64,000 bases of DNA, taken from assembly GCF_003096095.1 (NCBI RefSeq), contig NZ_CP015453.1, positions 620,001 through 684,000 on the forward strand, written 5' to 3'. Below are positions 1 to 9,815 of the stretch, piece after piece. How positions within the stretch are numbered: the stretch's first letter is position 1; each line of letters opens with the position of its first letter. Below the pieces are notes generated by a model that was given only the letters and a program-made list of their open reading frames with translations, did no database searches and had not been told where the DNA came from. The DNA is from Dietzia psychralcaliphila. GTDB taxonomy: Bacteria; Actinomycetota; Actinomycetes; Mycobacteriales; Mycobacteriaceae. Position numbers and translations under genes: made by a program.

Positions 1-1
1 C

Positions 2-112
2 GCCATCACCGACGAGGTCCGTCTCGACGGACCGTCCCTCCTGCGGGTGGTCTCGGTGGTCACCGACGGGGTGTACGCCTCCCGCTACCTCTACCGGTAC
101 GGACGGGGCTGA
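2..112 (+). CDS. C-terminal end of an unidentified protein (partial)
   Basis: An open frame runs from the window edge to a TGA at 110-112 and gives the last 36 residues of a protein. The fragment ends in VYASRYLYRYGRG and has no motif I recognise. It lies 48 bases upstream of the sigma factor gene on the same strand. It could be any small enzyme or ligand-binding fold; the function cannot be named from this piece. Confidence 0.5.
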   Translation, partial: AITDEVRLDGPSLLRVVSVVTDGVYASRYLYRYGRG

Positions 113-160
113 GCGGCGCGCGGGTCCGTCCGGGCGGCTCGGAACGGGGATGATGCGTGG

Positions 161-997
161 ATGGACCTGACCGGCGAGTTCGAGCACGAGCGGCCCAGAC
201 TCACGCGGATCGCGGCGCGGGTCCTCGGTGACCCGGCCGAGGCCGAGGACGCGGTCCAACAGGCGTGGCTGCGATTGGCGAGGACGGACGTCACCGCCGT
301 CGACAATCTGCCGGGGTGGCTGACCACCGTGGTCACCAGGGTGTGTCTGGATCGTCTCAAGGCGGCGGTGCCGGCGCCCCACGAACCGCCCGACCGTGCG
401 GGTGTCGATCCCGGCCCGGCCGAGGAGGTGGCCCTCGCCGACTCGGTGGGTTCGGCTCTGCACCTGGTGCTCGACCGGCTGACCCCGGCCGAGCGGGTGG
501 CGTTGGTCCTGCACGACTCCTTCGCGGTCGACTTCGCCACCATCGCCGGGATTCTGGACTGCACCCCGGTCGCCGCCCGCAAGCACGCGTCGAGGGCACG
601 GTCGAAGGTCGCGGCGCCGCCGGACGGACACGGATCGGTGGACTGGCAGGTGGTCGACGCCTTCCTCTCCGCGGCCAGGGACGGCGAGTTCTCCCGTCTA
701 CTGGAACTCCTCGCACCGGGGGTGGTGGTGGCCGGCGACCCGGTCGCGGTGGGCCTCGGCACCCCCGCGCGCATCGAGGGCCGCGACGCGGTGGCGGAGT
801 TCTTCGACGGCGCGGCGGCCGCCGCGTTGCCGGTGTTCGTCCTCGGCCGGCCGGGCGCGGCGTGGTTCGACCGCGGAGTCGCTCGGGTGGCGTTCGACTT
901 CCGCGTCTCGGCCGGATTGGTGACGCGCATCGACTTCCGAGCCGAACCGGAGGCGCTGGAGACCATCGACCGACGGCGGGACGGCGACCGGCGCTGA
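161..997 (+). CDS. ECF sigma factor with C-terminal SnoaL-like domain (SigJ/ECF41-like group)
   Basis: 278 residues. Residues 1-70 form sigma region 2, with DPAEAEDAVQQAWLRLAR and the core-binding stretch GWLTTVVTRVCLDRLKA. Residues about 110-155 form region 4, with a helix-turn-helix in LTPAERVALVLHDSFAVDFATIAGIL. The remaining ~110 residues look like a SnoaL/NTF2-like domain, as in SigJ-type ECF factors, where this domain controls activity in place of an anti-sigma factor. No anti-sigma gene is adjacent. The WLPEPL linker typical of ECF41 is not seen, so the subgroup is uncertain. It is followed after 96 bases by a DUF1059 gene, a possible target. Confidence 0.85.
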   Translation: MDLTGEFEHERPRLTRIAARVLGDPAEAEDAVQQAWLRLARTDVTAVDNLPGWLTTVVTRVCLDRLKAAVPAPHEPPDRAGVDPGPAEEVALADSVGSALHLVLDRLTPAERVALVLHDSFAVDFATIAGILDCTPVAARKHASRARSKVAAPPDGHGSVDWQVVDAFLSAARDGEFSRLLELLAPGVVVAGDPVAVGLGTPARIEGRDAVAEFFDGAAAAALPVFVLGRPGAAWFDRGVARVAFDFRVSAGLVTRIDFRAEPEALETIDRRRDGDRR

Positions 998-1093
998 CCC
1001 CCCCACCCGGGAGAGGTCACATCTCGGTCCCGCCGCTCGTCATCATGGTGAGGAGCGCACACCGCGCTACCCGGACACGGGAGGAACGATCAC

Positions 1094-1330
1094 ATGAAGA
1101 CCATGACCTGCAGAGACCTCGGCGGACCCTGCGACCTCGCGCATCGCGGCGAGACCGCGGACGACGTGATCAACGCCCAGGACGCCCACCTGAAGGAGCT
1201 CGTCAAGGGAGGCGACGAGGCGCACGGGCCCGCACGGAAGGAGATGAAGGGGCGGTGGATGCGGCCCCGGCAGGCGCTCGGGTGGTACAACGACGTCAAG
1301 ACGCGCTTCGCCGAACTACCGGAGGACTGA
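1094..1330 (+). CDS. Small DUF1059 family protein
   Basis: 78 residues beginning MKTMTCRDLGGPCDLAHRGE, the characteristic DUF1059 opening with two conserved cysteines (residues 6 and 13). The C-terminal half, with MKGRWMRPRQALGWYNDVK, is the extended actinobacterial form. A good ribosome site (GGGAGG, about 1079-1084) precedes the ATG. The biochemical function of the family is unknown to me. It sits alone between the sigma factor gene and a convergent amidase gene; co-regulation with the sigma factor is only an inference from position. Confidence 0.85.
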   Translation: MKTMTCRDLGGPCDLAHRGETADDVINAQDAHLKELVKGGDEAHGPARKEMKGRWMRPRQALGWYNDVKTRFAELPED

Positions 1331-1331
1331 C

Positions 1332-1476
1332 CGCGTCTCTCGAACGTCCCGCGCCTCTCGAAAGTCCCTGGTCTCTCGACCGTCGCGCGTCTCTCGGACG
1401 TCGCCGTGTCGCCTCAGGTCCCGGCCTGGTCGATCGCCCCGGCCTGGTCGATCGCGCCAGCCTGTTCGATCGCGCT
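1332..1476. repeat. Two short 18-bp tandem repeats at the 3' end of the amidase gene
   Basis: Positions 1332-1403 hold four degenerate 18-bp copies of the type CGCGTCTCTCGAACGTCC, lying between the DUF1059 stop and the amidase stop. Positions 1423-1476 hold three 18-bp copies of the type GGCCTGGTCGATCGCGCC inside the amidase gene, where they encode three AIDQAG hexapeptides at its C-terminus. The shared period of 18 keeps frame in the coding part. This looks like slippage-driven growth at a gene end. Confidence 0.8.
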
Positions 1477-2808
1477 GGCCAGTGCGAGCAGGGTCGTCTC
1501 CGAACCGGGACGACCGATGAGTTGCACCGAGGTGGGGAGGTCCCTGCCTGCGGGGGTCACGGTGCGACCGCACGGAACGGACATCGCGGGCCAGCCGAGC
1601 ACGTTGGCCAGTGGGGTGAACGGGGAGAACCGCATCGACGCCCAGAGTGAGCGGCCCCATGAACGCCGGTGCCATTCGGTGGCCTCGGGCGGCACGTCGG
1701 CCAGCGCCGGGGTGAGCCACACGTCCACTCCGGCGGCGTCCATCGCGCGTTCGACCTCGGTTCGCAACGCCTCGGTCGCCCGGTTCCACCTGGTGTCCCC
1801 GTCGTCGGCCCCGCCGTGTCGGAACACGGTGCGGCCCAGCAGTGCGTGGTGTCGGGTGCGGCGCTCCATCGCCGAGAGCGGGAGGTTCTCGTCCTCGGCG
1901 GCGCGGGCCACCGCGGAGGTCCACCGCGCCAGATAGAGCACCGGGTCGCGAGGGGACGGCAGGGGGGTCTCGACGACGACGAGGTCGCGCGCCCGCAGCA
2001 GGGCCGCAGCCTCCCGGGCCGCCCGCGTCCACGGCTCCCGGACACGCACGAGATCCCGGCCGAGCCGGATGGGGCTGATCGTGGACAGGCCCACACGCGT
2101 CCCGCCGGGCACGGGCCCGACGGAGGCGAGCTCAGGTCTCCCCGCCATCACGGACAGCGCCAGGGCCACGTCCCCGACGGTCCGGGCCAGGGGCCCAGAC
2201 TCCGCCAGCCGCCCCCAGTTGTCGCCGGCCAACCGGGTGGGGACGACTCCGGGCCCGGGCTTGATGGTGACGATCCCGCAGGCGGCGGCGGGGATCCGAA
2301 GGGAACCCATCCCGTCGTCACCCACCGCGAGCGGGACCATCCCGGACGCGACCGCCGCGGCCGATCCGCCGGAGGACCCGCCCGCGGACAGTGCCTCGTC
2401 GTGGGGGTTGCGGGTGATCCCGTGCTCCTCCGAGTCCGTCATCCCCCAGGTGCACAGCTGGGGCGCCGCGGTGATCCCCACCGGCACCGCGCCGGCCGCC
2501 AGCAGGGGCGCGATCACCGGATTGTCGAGGGACACGGTGCTCTTCACGGCCAGGGGGACCCCGGCCAGGGACAGTCCCGACCGTTCGGTCGCGTCCCGTG
2601 CGTCCACGGCGGCCGCGGCCGCACGGCCGTCCGCCCCCAGGAGCGTGGTGAAGGCACGGAGAGCCGGATCCAGGTGGGCGATCCGGCCCAGGGCCGCGTC
2701 GAGCGACTCCGTCGCCGTCGCGGCACCGGATCGCACCGCCTCTGCGATCCGGCTCGCGGGGGGAGTGGGGGTGGTCACGACCTCGATGGTACGGGGCGGA
2801 TACGACAC
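1414..2808 (-). CDS. Amidase signature family hydrolase
   Basis: 464 residues from a GTG at 2808; a GTG at 2778 is an alternative start. The Ser-cisSer-Lys triad of the family is visible: the lysine in [12 protein letters not shown] (about residue 89) and the serines in [16 protein letters not shown] (about 146-161). It hydrolyses carboxamides or related bonds; the substrate is unknown. The region after the signature is less like GatA, and no gatB or gatC is near, so it is not a tRNA amidotransferase subunit. The last 18 residues are an AIDQAG repeat that is probably disordered. It is convergent with the DUF1059 gene and divergent from ftsH. It is distinct from the second amidase at 46306. 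Confidence 0.85.
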   Translation of the reverse strand: MSYPPRTIEVVTTPTPPASRIAEAVRSGAATATESLDAALGRIAHLDPALRAFTTLLGADGRAAAAAVDARDATERSGLSLAGVPLAVKSTVSLDNPVIAPLLAAGAVPVGITAAPQLCTWGMTDSEEHGITRNPHDEALSAGGSSGGSAAAVASGMVPLAVGDDGMGSLRIPAAACGIVTIKPGPGVVPTRLAGDNWGRLAESGPLARTVGDVALALSVMAGRPELASVGPVPGGTRVGLSTISPIRLGRDLVRVREPWTRAAREAAALLRARDLVVVETPLPSPRDPVLYLARWTSAVARAAEDENLPLSAMERRTRHHALLGRTVFRHGGADDGDTRWNRATEALRTEVERAMDAAGVDVWLTPALADVPPEATEWHRRSWGRSLWASMRFSPFTPLANVLGWPAMSVPCGRTVTPAGRDLPTSVQLIGRPGSETTLLALASAIEQAGAIDQAGAIDQAGT

Positions 2809-2944
2809 CGCTGCCTGTCCGCCCTCGGCGATCAGCGCGGTCGGCCGTCGGGCCCCGCAGGTAGCCTGGGTCGATAAGCGACGACGTCGGTCGCATCACG
2901 AGGTCCGCCGACCGGCGGGGCCGTCCTTCGCACACGAGGACCGA

Positions 2945-5464
2945 ATGGAACGCAAGAGCAACACCGTTTTCCGCAACGTGGCGATCGCGGGCGTCATCAT
3001 CCTGGCGATCGTCGGTTTCTCGTTCTTCGCGAACGACGAGCGGGGGTACACCGAGGTCGACACCTCGGTGGCGCTCGCGCAGATCGACGCCGGGAACGTC
3101 ACGGAGGCGACGATCGAGGACCGCGAGCAGCAGCTGCGGCTCACCCTCGAGGCGCCGATCACCCCGGAAGAGGGTGCGGACGAGACCGACCAGCTCATCG
3201 CCAAGTACCCGGACCGGGCGGCGGACCAGATCTTCGACCGGATCGCCGCGGCGGAGCCGGAGAAGTACGACACCACCGTCACCCAGCAGGGCTTCTTCGC
3301 GCAGATGCTCTCGTTCCTGCTGCCCATGCTCATCCTCTTCGGGCTCCTGTTCTATTTCATGTCGCGCATGCAGGGCGGCAAGGGCGGGTTGTTCGGCGTC
3401 GGCAAGTCGCGTGCCGTGGAGTTCACCAAGGACATGCCCCAGACCACGTTCGCCGATGTCGCGGGCGAGGACGAGGCGGTCGAGGAGCTCAACGAGATCA
3501 AGGACTTCCTCCAGAACCCGGCGCGCTACGAGCGTCTCGGTGCCAAGATCCCCCGCGGCGTGCTGCTCTACGGCCCGCCCGGAACGGGCAAGACCCTGCT
3601 GGCGCGGGCGGTCGCGGGTGAGGCCGGTGTGCCGTTCTACTCCATCTCGGGTTCGGACTTCGTCGAGATGTTCGTCGGTGTCGGCGCCTCGCGGGTGCGC
3701 GACCTGTTCGAGAAGGCCAAGCAGAACGCTCCCTGCATCGTGTTCGTCGACGAGATCGACGCGGTGGGCCGGCACCGTGGTTCGGGGACCGGCGGCGGCC
3801 ACGACGAGCGGGAGCAGACGCTCAACCAGCTGCTGGTCGAGATGGACGGGTTCAGTGACCGCGAGACCGTCATCATGATCGCCGCGACCAACCGCCCGGA
3901 CGTCCTCGACCCGGCGCTACTGCGGCCGGGCCGGTTCGACCGCCAGGTCCCGGTCACCAATCCCGACCTCAAGGGCCGCGAGGCGATCCTCGCCGTCCAC
4001 TCCGCTGGTAAGCCGCTGGCCGAGGACGTCAACATGACCTCGCTGGCCAGGCGCACGATCGGCATGTCGGGCGCGGACCTGGCCAACGTGCTCAACGAGG
4101 GCGCCCTGCTCGCGGCCCGGCTGGGTCGCGACGAGATCGACATCGACATCCTCGAGGAGGCCACCGACCGGGTCGTGGGCGGCCCACGTCGCAAGCACCG
4201 GGTGATCAGCGAGCACGAGAAGAAGGTCACCGCCTACCACGAGTCCGGGCACGCCCTGGCGGCGTGGGCGATGGAGGATCTCGAGCCCGTCCACAAGGTC
4301 ACCATCCTCGCGCGCGGCCGCACCGGTGGTCACGCGTTGGTGGTCCCCGAGGACGACAAGTCCTTGATGACCCGGGCGGACATGATCGCCCGGGTGGTCA
4401 TGGCGATGGGTGGCCGCGCCGCCGAGGAGTACGTCTTCGGCGAGCCCACGTCGGGTGCCAGTTCGGATATCGAACAGGCCACCCGGATCGCGCGCACGAT
4501 GGTCGCCGAGTACGGCATGAGCGCGAAGCTCGGTGCGGTGAAGTACGGCGGTGAGGGCGGGGACCCGTTCCTCGGCCGCGGCGGATCCGCGGCAGGGGAG
4601 TACTCGCCCGAGGTCGCCAAGATCATCGACGACGAGGTGCGCCGGATCATCGACGCCGCGCACACCGAAGCGTGGCTCGTCCTCGAATCCAACCGGGAGA
4701 TCCTCGACTCGGTCGCGGGAGAGCTGCTCGAGAAGGAGACGCTCCGCCAGGAGGATCTCCAACGGCTGTTCGCGGACGTGGTCAAGCGGCCGAGGATCAC
4801 CGAGTTCGACGACTTCTCCGGTCGCGTCCCGTCGACCCGGCCGCCCATCAAGACACCGGGTGAGCTGGCCAAGGAACGCGGCGAGCCGTGGCCGCCACCG
4901 GTGAGCGACCCGTTCTCGATGCCCGTCCTCCCGGCGAGCCGCGAGTCCGGGGGCACCGGTCAGGACGGAGTCGCCGGGCAGGACGGAAGCACCGGTCAGG
5001 ACGGACACATCGGGCAGGCCGGGGGCCGGGGCCCAGTGGGCCGGACGGGCCCCGGGCGGGAGTCGGTACCAGCGGGTTCGTCGTCGGGCATCCCGGCCTA
5101 CGGCACCCCGCCGCCCCCCGGGTGGTCGGCCCCCGGGTGGCCCCCGCGGGGAACGACGCCGGGCACGGTCCGGACACCGGACCCGGGTCAGCGCGGTGGG
5201 CAGGGCCCCGACGGGAACCGGCCCCAGAACGGGACGTATGGTCCGAGCGGGTCCGAGACCACCCGGCTCCCTGCCGCTCCCGCAGCCCCGGAGACGACCC
5301 GCGAGGAGCCCGGTCACACGGGGGACGAGGACACGTCCCCGACCGTCTCCGACCAGTCGACGCGGGCGTGGTCGGCGGTGGACGGTGACGGACGCCGGAG
5401 CGGGTCCCGTCGTCGTGAGGACAAGGAACCCGGTTGGCGTGCCCCGTGGGAACGTGACGACTGA
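2945..5464 (+). CDS. ftsH: ATP-dependent zinc metalloprotease FtsH
   Basis: 839 residues from the ATG at 2945; the frame is open further upstream, but that part is antisense to the amidase. FtsH is a membrane AAA+ protease that degrades misfolded membrane proteins and some regulators. There is a membrane segment at residues 10-28, an extracytoplasmic domain, and a second segment near 120-140. Walker A GPPGTGKT is at 210-217, Walker B VFVDEID has D269 and E270, and the zinc motif HESGH begins at residue 432. About 180 residues beyond the peptidase domain form a Pro/Gly-rich tail with GQDG repeats (about 4950-5020), which is long for the family. It starts the folate operon region, as in mycobacteria. 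Confidence 0.97.
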   Translation: MERKSNTVFRNVAIAGVIILAIVGFSFFANDERGYTEVDTSVALAQIDAGNVTEATIEDREQQLRLTLEAPITPEEGADETDQLIAKYPDRAADQIFDRIAAAEPEKYDTTVTQQGFFAQMLSFLLPMLILFGLLFYFMSRMQGGKGGLFGVGKSRAVEFTKDMPQTTFADVAGEDEAVEELNEIKDFLQNPARYERLGAKIPRGVLLYGPPGTGKTLLARAVAGEAGVPFYSISGSDFVEMFVGVGASRVRDLFEKAKQNAPCIVFVDEIDAVGRHRGSGTGGGHDEREQTLNQLLVEMDGFSDRETVIMIAATNRPDVLDPALLRPGRFDRQVPVTNPDLKGREAILAVHSAGKPLAEDVNMTSLARRTIGMSGADLANVLNEGALLAARLGRDEIDIDILEEATDRVVGGPRRKHRVISEHEKKVTAYHESGHALAAWAMEDLEPVHKVTILARGRTGGHALVVPEDDKSLMTRADMIARVVMAMGGRAAEEYVFGEPTSGASSDIEQATRIARTMVAEYGMSAKLGAVKYGGEGGDPFLGRGGSAAGEYSPEVAKIIDDEVRRIIDAAHTEAWLVLESNREILDSVAGELLEKETLRQEDLQRLFADVVKRPRITEFDDFSGRVPSTRPPIKTPGELAKERGEPWPPPVSDPFSMPVLPASRESGGTGQDGVAGQDGSTGQDGHIGQAGGRGPVGRTGPGRESVPAGSSSGIPAYGTPPPPGWSAPGWPPRGTTPGTVRTPDPGQRGGQGPDGNRPQNGTYGPSGSETTRLPAAPAAPETTREEPGHTGDEDTSPTVSDQSTRAWSAVDGDGRRSGSRRREDKEPGWRAPWERDD

Positions 5465-5497
5465 CCCTCCGGTCGGTGACATGCGAGAAGAGGACTG

Positions 5498-6121
5498 ATG
5501 ACGAATCCAGACCACATCCCCGCGGCCGACGCCCGGTCGGAGTCCACCGGCCGAGTGTTCGATGCCGAGCGCGCCGAGTCCGCGGTCCGCGAGCTACTGA
5601 TCGCCGTGGGCGAGGACCCGGAACGTGAGGGCCTCCGGGACACCCCTGCGCGCGTGGCCCGCGCCTACCGCGAGGTGTTCGCGGGGATGTACACCGACCC
5701 GGCCGACGTGTTGTCCAAGACCTTTGACGAGGACCACCGCGAACTGGTGTTGGTGCGGGACATCCCCATCTACTCGACCTGTGAGCACCACCTGGTTCCG
5801 TTCCACGGCGTGGCGCACATCGGGTACATCCCGGGGCGCTCTGGTGCGGTGACCGGGTTGAGCAAGCTCGCCCGACTCGTGGACCTCTATGCCAAACGGC
5901 CGCAGGTCCAGGAGCGACTGACCAGCCAGGTAGCGGACGCGCTGGTGAACAAGCTCGCCCCGTCCGGCGTCCTCGTGGTGATCGAATGCGAGCACCTGTG
6001 CATGAGCATGCGTGGCATCCGTAAACCGGGCTCCGTCACCACCACCTCCGCGGTCAGGGGCAGCATGCGCACCAATGCGTCCACCAGGGCGGAGGCCCTC
6101 GGCCTCCTGCGCGGTACGTGA
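5498..6121 (+). CDS. folE: GTP cyclohydrolase I
   Basis: 207 residues. Converts GTP to 7,8-dihydroneopterin triphosphate, the first step of folate synthesis. The family signature [20 protein letters not shown] carries the zinc-binding Cys and His; the second zinc cysteine is in [14 protein letters not shown] near the C-terminus. The start is preceded by GAAGAGGA (about 5487-5494). Its TGA overlaps the GTG start of folP by four bases, so the two are probably translationally coupled. The length is typical. Confidence 0.97.
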   Translation: MTNPDHIPAADARSESTGRVFDAERAESAVRELLIAVGEDPEREGLRDTPARVARAYREVFAGMYTDPADVLSKTFDEDHRELVLVRDIPIYSTCEHHLVPFHGVAHIGYIPGRSGAVTGLSKLARLVDLYAKRPQVQERLTSQVADALVNKLAPSGVLVVIECEHLCMSMRGIRKPGSVTTTSAVRGSMRTNASTRAEALGLLRGT

Positions 6122-7002
6122 GCCGTCCGTCTGACCCTCCGCGTCCCGCCGGTCTGCCGCGCCCCGACCGCTGCGCGGTGATGGGCATCGTCAACGTCAC
6201 GGAGGACTCCTTCTCCGACGGCGGGCGTCACCTCGCCCCGGAGGCCGCCCTCGCCCATGCGCGCCTCCTGGTCTCCCAGGGAGCCGACCTCCTCGATGTC
6301 GGCGGCGAGTCCACGAGACCGGGTGCGATCCGGGTCGACAGCACCGACGAGGCGGCCCGGGTGATCCCGCTGGTCCGTGCGCTCGTCGAGGACGGGGTCA
6401 CCGTCTCGGTCGACACCATGCGCGCCTCGGTCGCCGCCGAGGCCCTCGAGTCGGGAGCGGGGATCATCAACGACGTCTCCGGAGGCCTCGCCGACCCCGG
6501 GATGCTGCAGGTCGTCGCCGACCACGGTTGCCCCGTGATCCTCATGCACTGGGTGTCGCCGGACCAGTACCGGGCGGGCGCCGGCGGCCGGGCCGACTTC
6601 GCCGGGGACGTCGTGACCTCGGTCCGTGACCACCTCGCGCGCCGAGCCGACGCGGCAGTGGCCGCAGGCGTCGACGCCGATTCGATCGTGCTGGACCCCG
6701 GCCTCGGGTTCGCCAAGGACGCCGCAGACAACTGGGCGCTGCTCCACGGACTCGACGCCCTCACCGACCTCGGTTTCCCGGTGCTGGTGGCCGCCTCGCG
6801 CAAGCGTTTCCTGGGTTCACTCCTGGCGGATACCGGCGGCGTGCCACGAGCAGTGTCCGACCGCGACCCGGCCACGGCGGCCATCACCGCACTGGCGGCC
6901 GCGGCCGGCGCATGGGCGGTGCGCGTCCACGACGTCCCGCCCAGCGCCGATGCGGTACGAGTGGCGGGCGCGTGGGCGGCCGGAGGGGCGGAGCGGGACT
7001 GA
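6118..7002 (+). CDS. folP: Dihydropteroate synthase
   Basis: 294 residues from a GTG that overlaps the folE stop. Condenses 6-hydroxymethyl-dihydropterin diphosphate with p-aminobenzoate; the sulfonamide target. Visible motifs are [15 protein letters not shown] (pterin and phosphate site), [11 protein letters not shown], and the C-terminal SRKRFLG. It corresponds to mycobacterial FolP1 by motif and by position between folE and folB. The stop overlaps the folB ATG by one base. Confidence 0.96.
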   Translation: MSRPSDPPRPAGLPRPDRCAVMGIVNVTEDSFSDGGRHLAPEAALAHARLLVSQGADLLDVGGESTRPGAIRVDSTDEAARVIPLVRALVEDGVTVSVDTMRASVAAEALESGAGIINDVSGGLADPGMLQVVADHGCPVILMHWVSPDQYRAGAGGRADFAGDVVTSVRDHLARRADAAVAAGVDADSIVLDPGLGFAKDAADNWALLHGLDALTDLGFPVLVAASRKRFLGSLLADTGGVPRAVSDRDPATAAITALAAAAGAWAVRVHDVPPSADAVRVAGAWAAGGAERD

Positions 7003-7397
7003 TGGCGGACCGGATCGAACTCAGGGGGCTGCGAGTCCGCGGCAACCACGGCGTCTTCGAACACGAGAAGCGCGACGGCCAGGACTTCCTCGTCGACGTG
7101 GTCCTGTGGACCGACTTCACCGCTGCGGCGGCGTCCGACGACCTCGCGGACACGGTCGACTACGGTGCGCTGGCACTGTTCGCCCGGGACGTGGTGTCCG
7201 GGACACCACGCGACCTGATCGAGACCGTGGCCTCGCAGATCGCCGACGGGATCATGGACCTCGCCCCCCACGCGCACGCGGTCGAGGTGACACTGCACAA
7301 GCCGCAGGCTCCCATCCCGGCGGAGTTCGCAGATGTCGCGGTCGTGGCCCGGCGCTCGCGCATGGACGGGCGCGGCCAGACGGGTGAGGACCAGTGA
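7002..7397 (+). CDS. folB: Dihydroneopterin aldolase
   Basis: 131 residues from the ATG at 7002, which shares its A with the folP stop; longer upstream frames are shadows of folP. Cleaves 7,8-dihydroneopterin to hydroxymethyl-dihydropterin and glycolaldehyde. The N-terminus [19 protein letters not shown] and the later [11 protein letters not shown] are typical of FolB. Its TGA overlaps the folK GTG by four bases. Confidence 0.95.
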   Translation: MADRIELRGLRVRGNHGVFEHEKRDGQDFLVDVVLWTDFTAAAASDDLADTVDYGALALFARDVVSGTPRDLIETVASQIADGIMDLAPHAHAVEVTLHKPQAPIPAEFADVAVVARRSRMDGRGQTGEDQ

Positions 7398-7918
7398 CCT
7401 GTCGGGCCGTCCTGTCGATCGGCGGAAACCAGGGAGATTCCCTCGAGCTCCTCCGTGGTGTGGTGGCCGCCGCCGCCGGGGACGGGACCCTCCGTCGCGT
7501 CTCGTCGGTCTATGCGACCCCTCCGTGGGGAGGGGTGGAGCAGGACGACTTCCTCAACGCGGTCCTCGTCGTCGAACACCCCGGTTCCCCGCGCGACGTG
7601 CTCGAATGGGGATTCGCGCGGGAGCGTGCCGCCGGCCGCACCCGCGAGGTCCGGTGGGGGCCGAGGTCCCTCGACGTGGACGTGGTGTCCGCGGAGATGG
7701 ACGGGACGCCGGTGAGCTCCCGGGACGAGTCCCTGACCCTGCCCCACCCGCGCGCAGCCGAGCGGGCGTTCGTCCTCGTCCCGTGGTCGGAGGTCGAGCC
7801 CGGGGCCCGGCTGGGCGGGCTCGCCCTCTCCACACACCTCGACGCCCTCGACCCCGCCGAGGTGGCCGCGGTCCGCCGAACGGCCGACCAGCTGGCCCCC
7901 GAAGGGTGGGTCTGCTGA
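7394..7918 (+). CDS. folK: 2-amino-4-hydroxy-6-hydroxymethyldihydropteridine diphosphokinase
   Basis: 174 residues from a GTG overlapping the folB stop. Transfers pyrophosphate from ATP to hydroxymethyl-dihydropterin, giving the FolP substrate. The HPPK pattern is clear: [13 protein letters not shown] at the start, [22 protein letters not shown], then [12 protein letters not shown] with the metal-binding aspartates, then [13 protein letters not shown]. All folate genes here follow one another with 1-4 base overlaps, which marks an operon. Confidence 0.96.
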   Translation: MTCRAVLSIGGNQGDSLELLRGVVAAAAGDGTLRRVSSVYATPPWGGVEQDDFLNAVLVVEHPGSPRDVLEWGFARERAAGRTREVRWGPRSLDVDVVSAEMDGTPVSSRDESLTLPHPRAAERAFVLVPWSEVEPGARLGGLALSTHLDALDPAEVAAVRRTADQLAPEGWVC

Positions 7919-7919
7919 C

Positions 7920-8396
7920 ATGGCTCGCATCGCGGTGTCCACCCTCGTCCTGGTCGCGCTCGTCGCCGGGGTGGCCGCCTACTTCCTGACAGGTTCGCTG
8001 CTCGGGTCGTTGCCTCCCATCGGGTGGGGATGGGTCACACTGCTGGTGGTAGCGCTGATCGACCTGCTGCTGGCACTCCGGGTCCGATCCGCGATCTCGG
8101 ACGGCGGGGTCGGGCAGGACCGCAGCCAGATGCATCCGCTGACGATCGCGCGGTGCGCGGCCCTCGGGCAGGCGTCGGCGGTCCTCGGGGCCGCGGCCGG
8201 AGGCCTGGGAACCGGGCTCGCCCTCTACTTCCTGCCGAGGTTGGGCGAGCTGGCTGCGGCCGGCGAGGAGCTGCCGGCGTCCTTGGCGGTACTGGTCTCC
8301 GGGGCCCTACTCGTGGGGGCCGGACTGTTCCTCGAGTCGGCGTGCGCGACCCCGCCCTCCGACGACGACGTCGGAGGACTTGCCCAGTCGACCTGA
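7920..8396 (+). CDS. DUF3180 membrane protein
   Basis: 158 residues starting two bases after the folK stop. Four hydrophobic segments are visible, at about residues 5-25, 36-55, 80-105 and 122-142, with the conserved-looking stretch RSQMHPLTIARCAALGQASA in between. It matches the actinobacterial DUF3180 family by sequence pattern and by its invariable place after folK (Rv3605c in M. tuberculosis). The function is unknown to me. A membrane role tied to folate genes is suggested only by synteny. Confidence 0.88.
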   Translation: MARIAVSTLVLVALVAGVAAYFLTGSLLGSLPPIGWGWVTLLVVALIDLLLALRVRSAISDGGVGQDRSQMHPLTIARCAALGQASAVLGAAAGGLGTGLALYFLPRLGELAAAGEELPASLAVLVSGALLVGAGLFLESACATPPSDDDVGGLAQST

Positions 8397-8487
8397 GCGG
8401 ATCGAGAAGTGGGCAGCCTGCGGCCTTCTCGAGGAACACGCGCTGGTTACCCGTGTGACTAGTGGTTCTCCGAGTATCATGCGGGGC

Positions 8488-9642
8488 ATGAGTTCCGACG
8501 GCGCGATCGACAAGCCCCGATCCGTTCGCCCTGTTCGCGGCGACGACCGCGGCCTGGCGGGGATCGCCCTCGGGGTGCTCCTGGCGCTGTCGCTCGTCGC
8601 AACCGTGGTGATGGTCTTCTCCGACAACCCGGTGTGGATGCGCATCGGCACCCTCTCGGCGCTGTGGGCGGCGTTCATCGGCGCGTTCCTCGTGGCCCGT
8701 TACCGGCGGCAGGCGGCGGCCGAGGCCGCTCGGGTACGCGACCTGCACACCGTGTACGAGCTGCAACTGGAGCGCGAGATCTCCGCTCGTCGCGAGCACG
8801 AGCTCGTGGTGGAGAAGGATCTGCGCGACTCCGTTCGCGCTGAGACCTCGGACTCCATCTACGCACTGCGTCACGAGATCGCGGCGTTGCGGGAGCAGCT
8901 CGGCCAGATGGGCGTCACCCTGACCGATGACCGTCTCGCCGTGGGCGGGGACACCGCCGCCGGGGAGCTCGGCGCCGGTTCGTCCCTGCCGTCCGTGCGG
9001 TCCGAACGGGTCGAACCCCGTCGTCGAGCCCCGGAATCGACCGTCACCACCCCGTCCGTCACCACCCAGTCCGCCACCACCCCGGCCGGCAGCTACCCGT
9101 CGGGTCGCCCGTCCAGCGCCTCCTCATCAAGCGCCCCCCCGTCGAGTGTCCCGGATTCGTCGACCACCTCCGGTCCGATCCGGTCCCGGTCGACCACGTC
9201 CGAGCCGACGGTCACTGGCGTCGGACGTGATGTCACACCGAGTACCGAGCGCACCGAGAAGCTCTCGCCGGTCGACGCGGAGAAGGCACGTTCCACCGAT
9301 TCCCGGGACGACAAGCCCCGCGGCCCGGCGGTCCGCCCCGTCGGCCGCTCGAGGTCGGAGCCGCAGACGCGGCCCGAGCCGCAGCAGTCCGCGACCGCGT
9401 CGGAGTCCGAACCGCCGAAGCAGCCAGCGACCGCGTCGGAGCCCGAGCCGAAGAAGCAGCCCGCGACCGCGCCCGAGCGCGCGCCGAAGCGTGCACCGAA
9501 GCCCGAGCCCGCTCCCGCCGACTCGGCGCCGCACAGCCGTCACGGTGAGGGAGGCGGCCTGTCCGTCGCCGAGCTCATGGCGCGTCTGGGTGGAGACGAG
9601 ACATCTGGTGGTGGCCGTCGCCACCGCCACTCCGCGGACTGA
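8488..9642 (+). CDS. DUF6779-type membrane protein with disordered C-terminal tail
   Basis: 384 residues from the ATG at 8488; an ATG at 8479 is also possible, and the frame is open back to 8380. Two transmembrane segments near residues 22-42 and 52-70 are followed by a charged coiled-coil-like stretch (about 75-150, RRQAAAEAARVRDLHTVYEL and on). A long Ser/Thr/Pro-rich tail follows, containing imperfect 12-13 residue repeats of the type EPEPKKQPATA (about 9360-9500). It ends in a short conserved element, GGGLSVAELMARLGGDE. It is the positional counterpart of Rv3604c; the function is unknown. The coiled coil and the tail suggest a cytoplasmic scaffold, which is inference. Confidence 0.8.
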   Translation: MSSDGAIDKPRSVRPVRGDDRGLAGIALGVLLALSLVATVVMVFSDNPVWMRIGTLSALWAAFIGAFLVARYRRQAAAEAARVRDLHTVYELQLEREISARREHELVVEKDLRDSVRAETSDSIYALRHEIAALREQLGQMGVTLTDDRLAVGGDTAAGELGAGSSLPSVRSERVEPRRRAPESTVTTPSVTTQSATTPAGSYPSGRPSSASSSSAPPSSVPDSSTTSGPIRSRSTTSEPTVTGVGRDVTPSTERTEKLSPVDAEKARSTDSRDDKPRGPAVRPVGRSRSEPQTRPEPQQSATASESEPPKQPATASEPEPKKQPATAPERAPKRAPKPEPAPADSAPHSRHGEGGGLSVAELMARLGGDETSGGGRRHRHSAD

Positions 9643-9815
9643 GGCGTCCCCTCACCTCCCGACGCGGTCGAGCACGGATGGCCGCGCCGACACGGGAATG
9701 TGAAGTACGCCACTCAGCCGTGCTGTCGCCGGAGAGTGCGACTACTCTCGCCCCCGAGATGTCCGGGACCCACCACGTGAGCGGGCCTGGAACGGATCGA
9801 GCACTGGAGCACCTC

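Noticed and set aside
265-1650. A 461-codon frame overlapping the sigma factor and DUF1059 genes
   Set aside because: The translation is a low-complexity Arg/Gly-rich shadow that spans a clear gene boundary and runs into an opposite-strand gene.
1414-2808. Reading the amidases as GatA of the tRNA amidotransferase
   Set aside because: No gatB or gatC neighbour, and the context of the second copy is catabolic.
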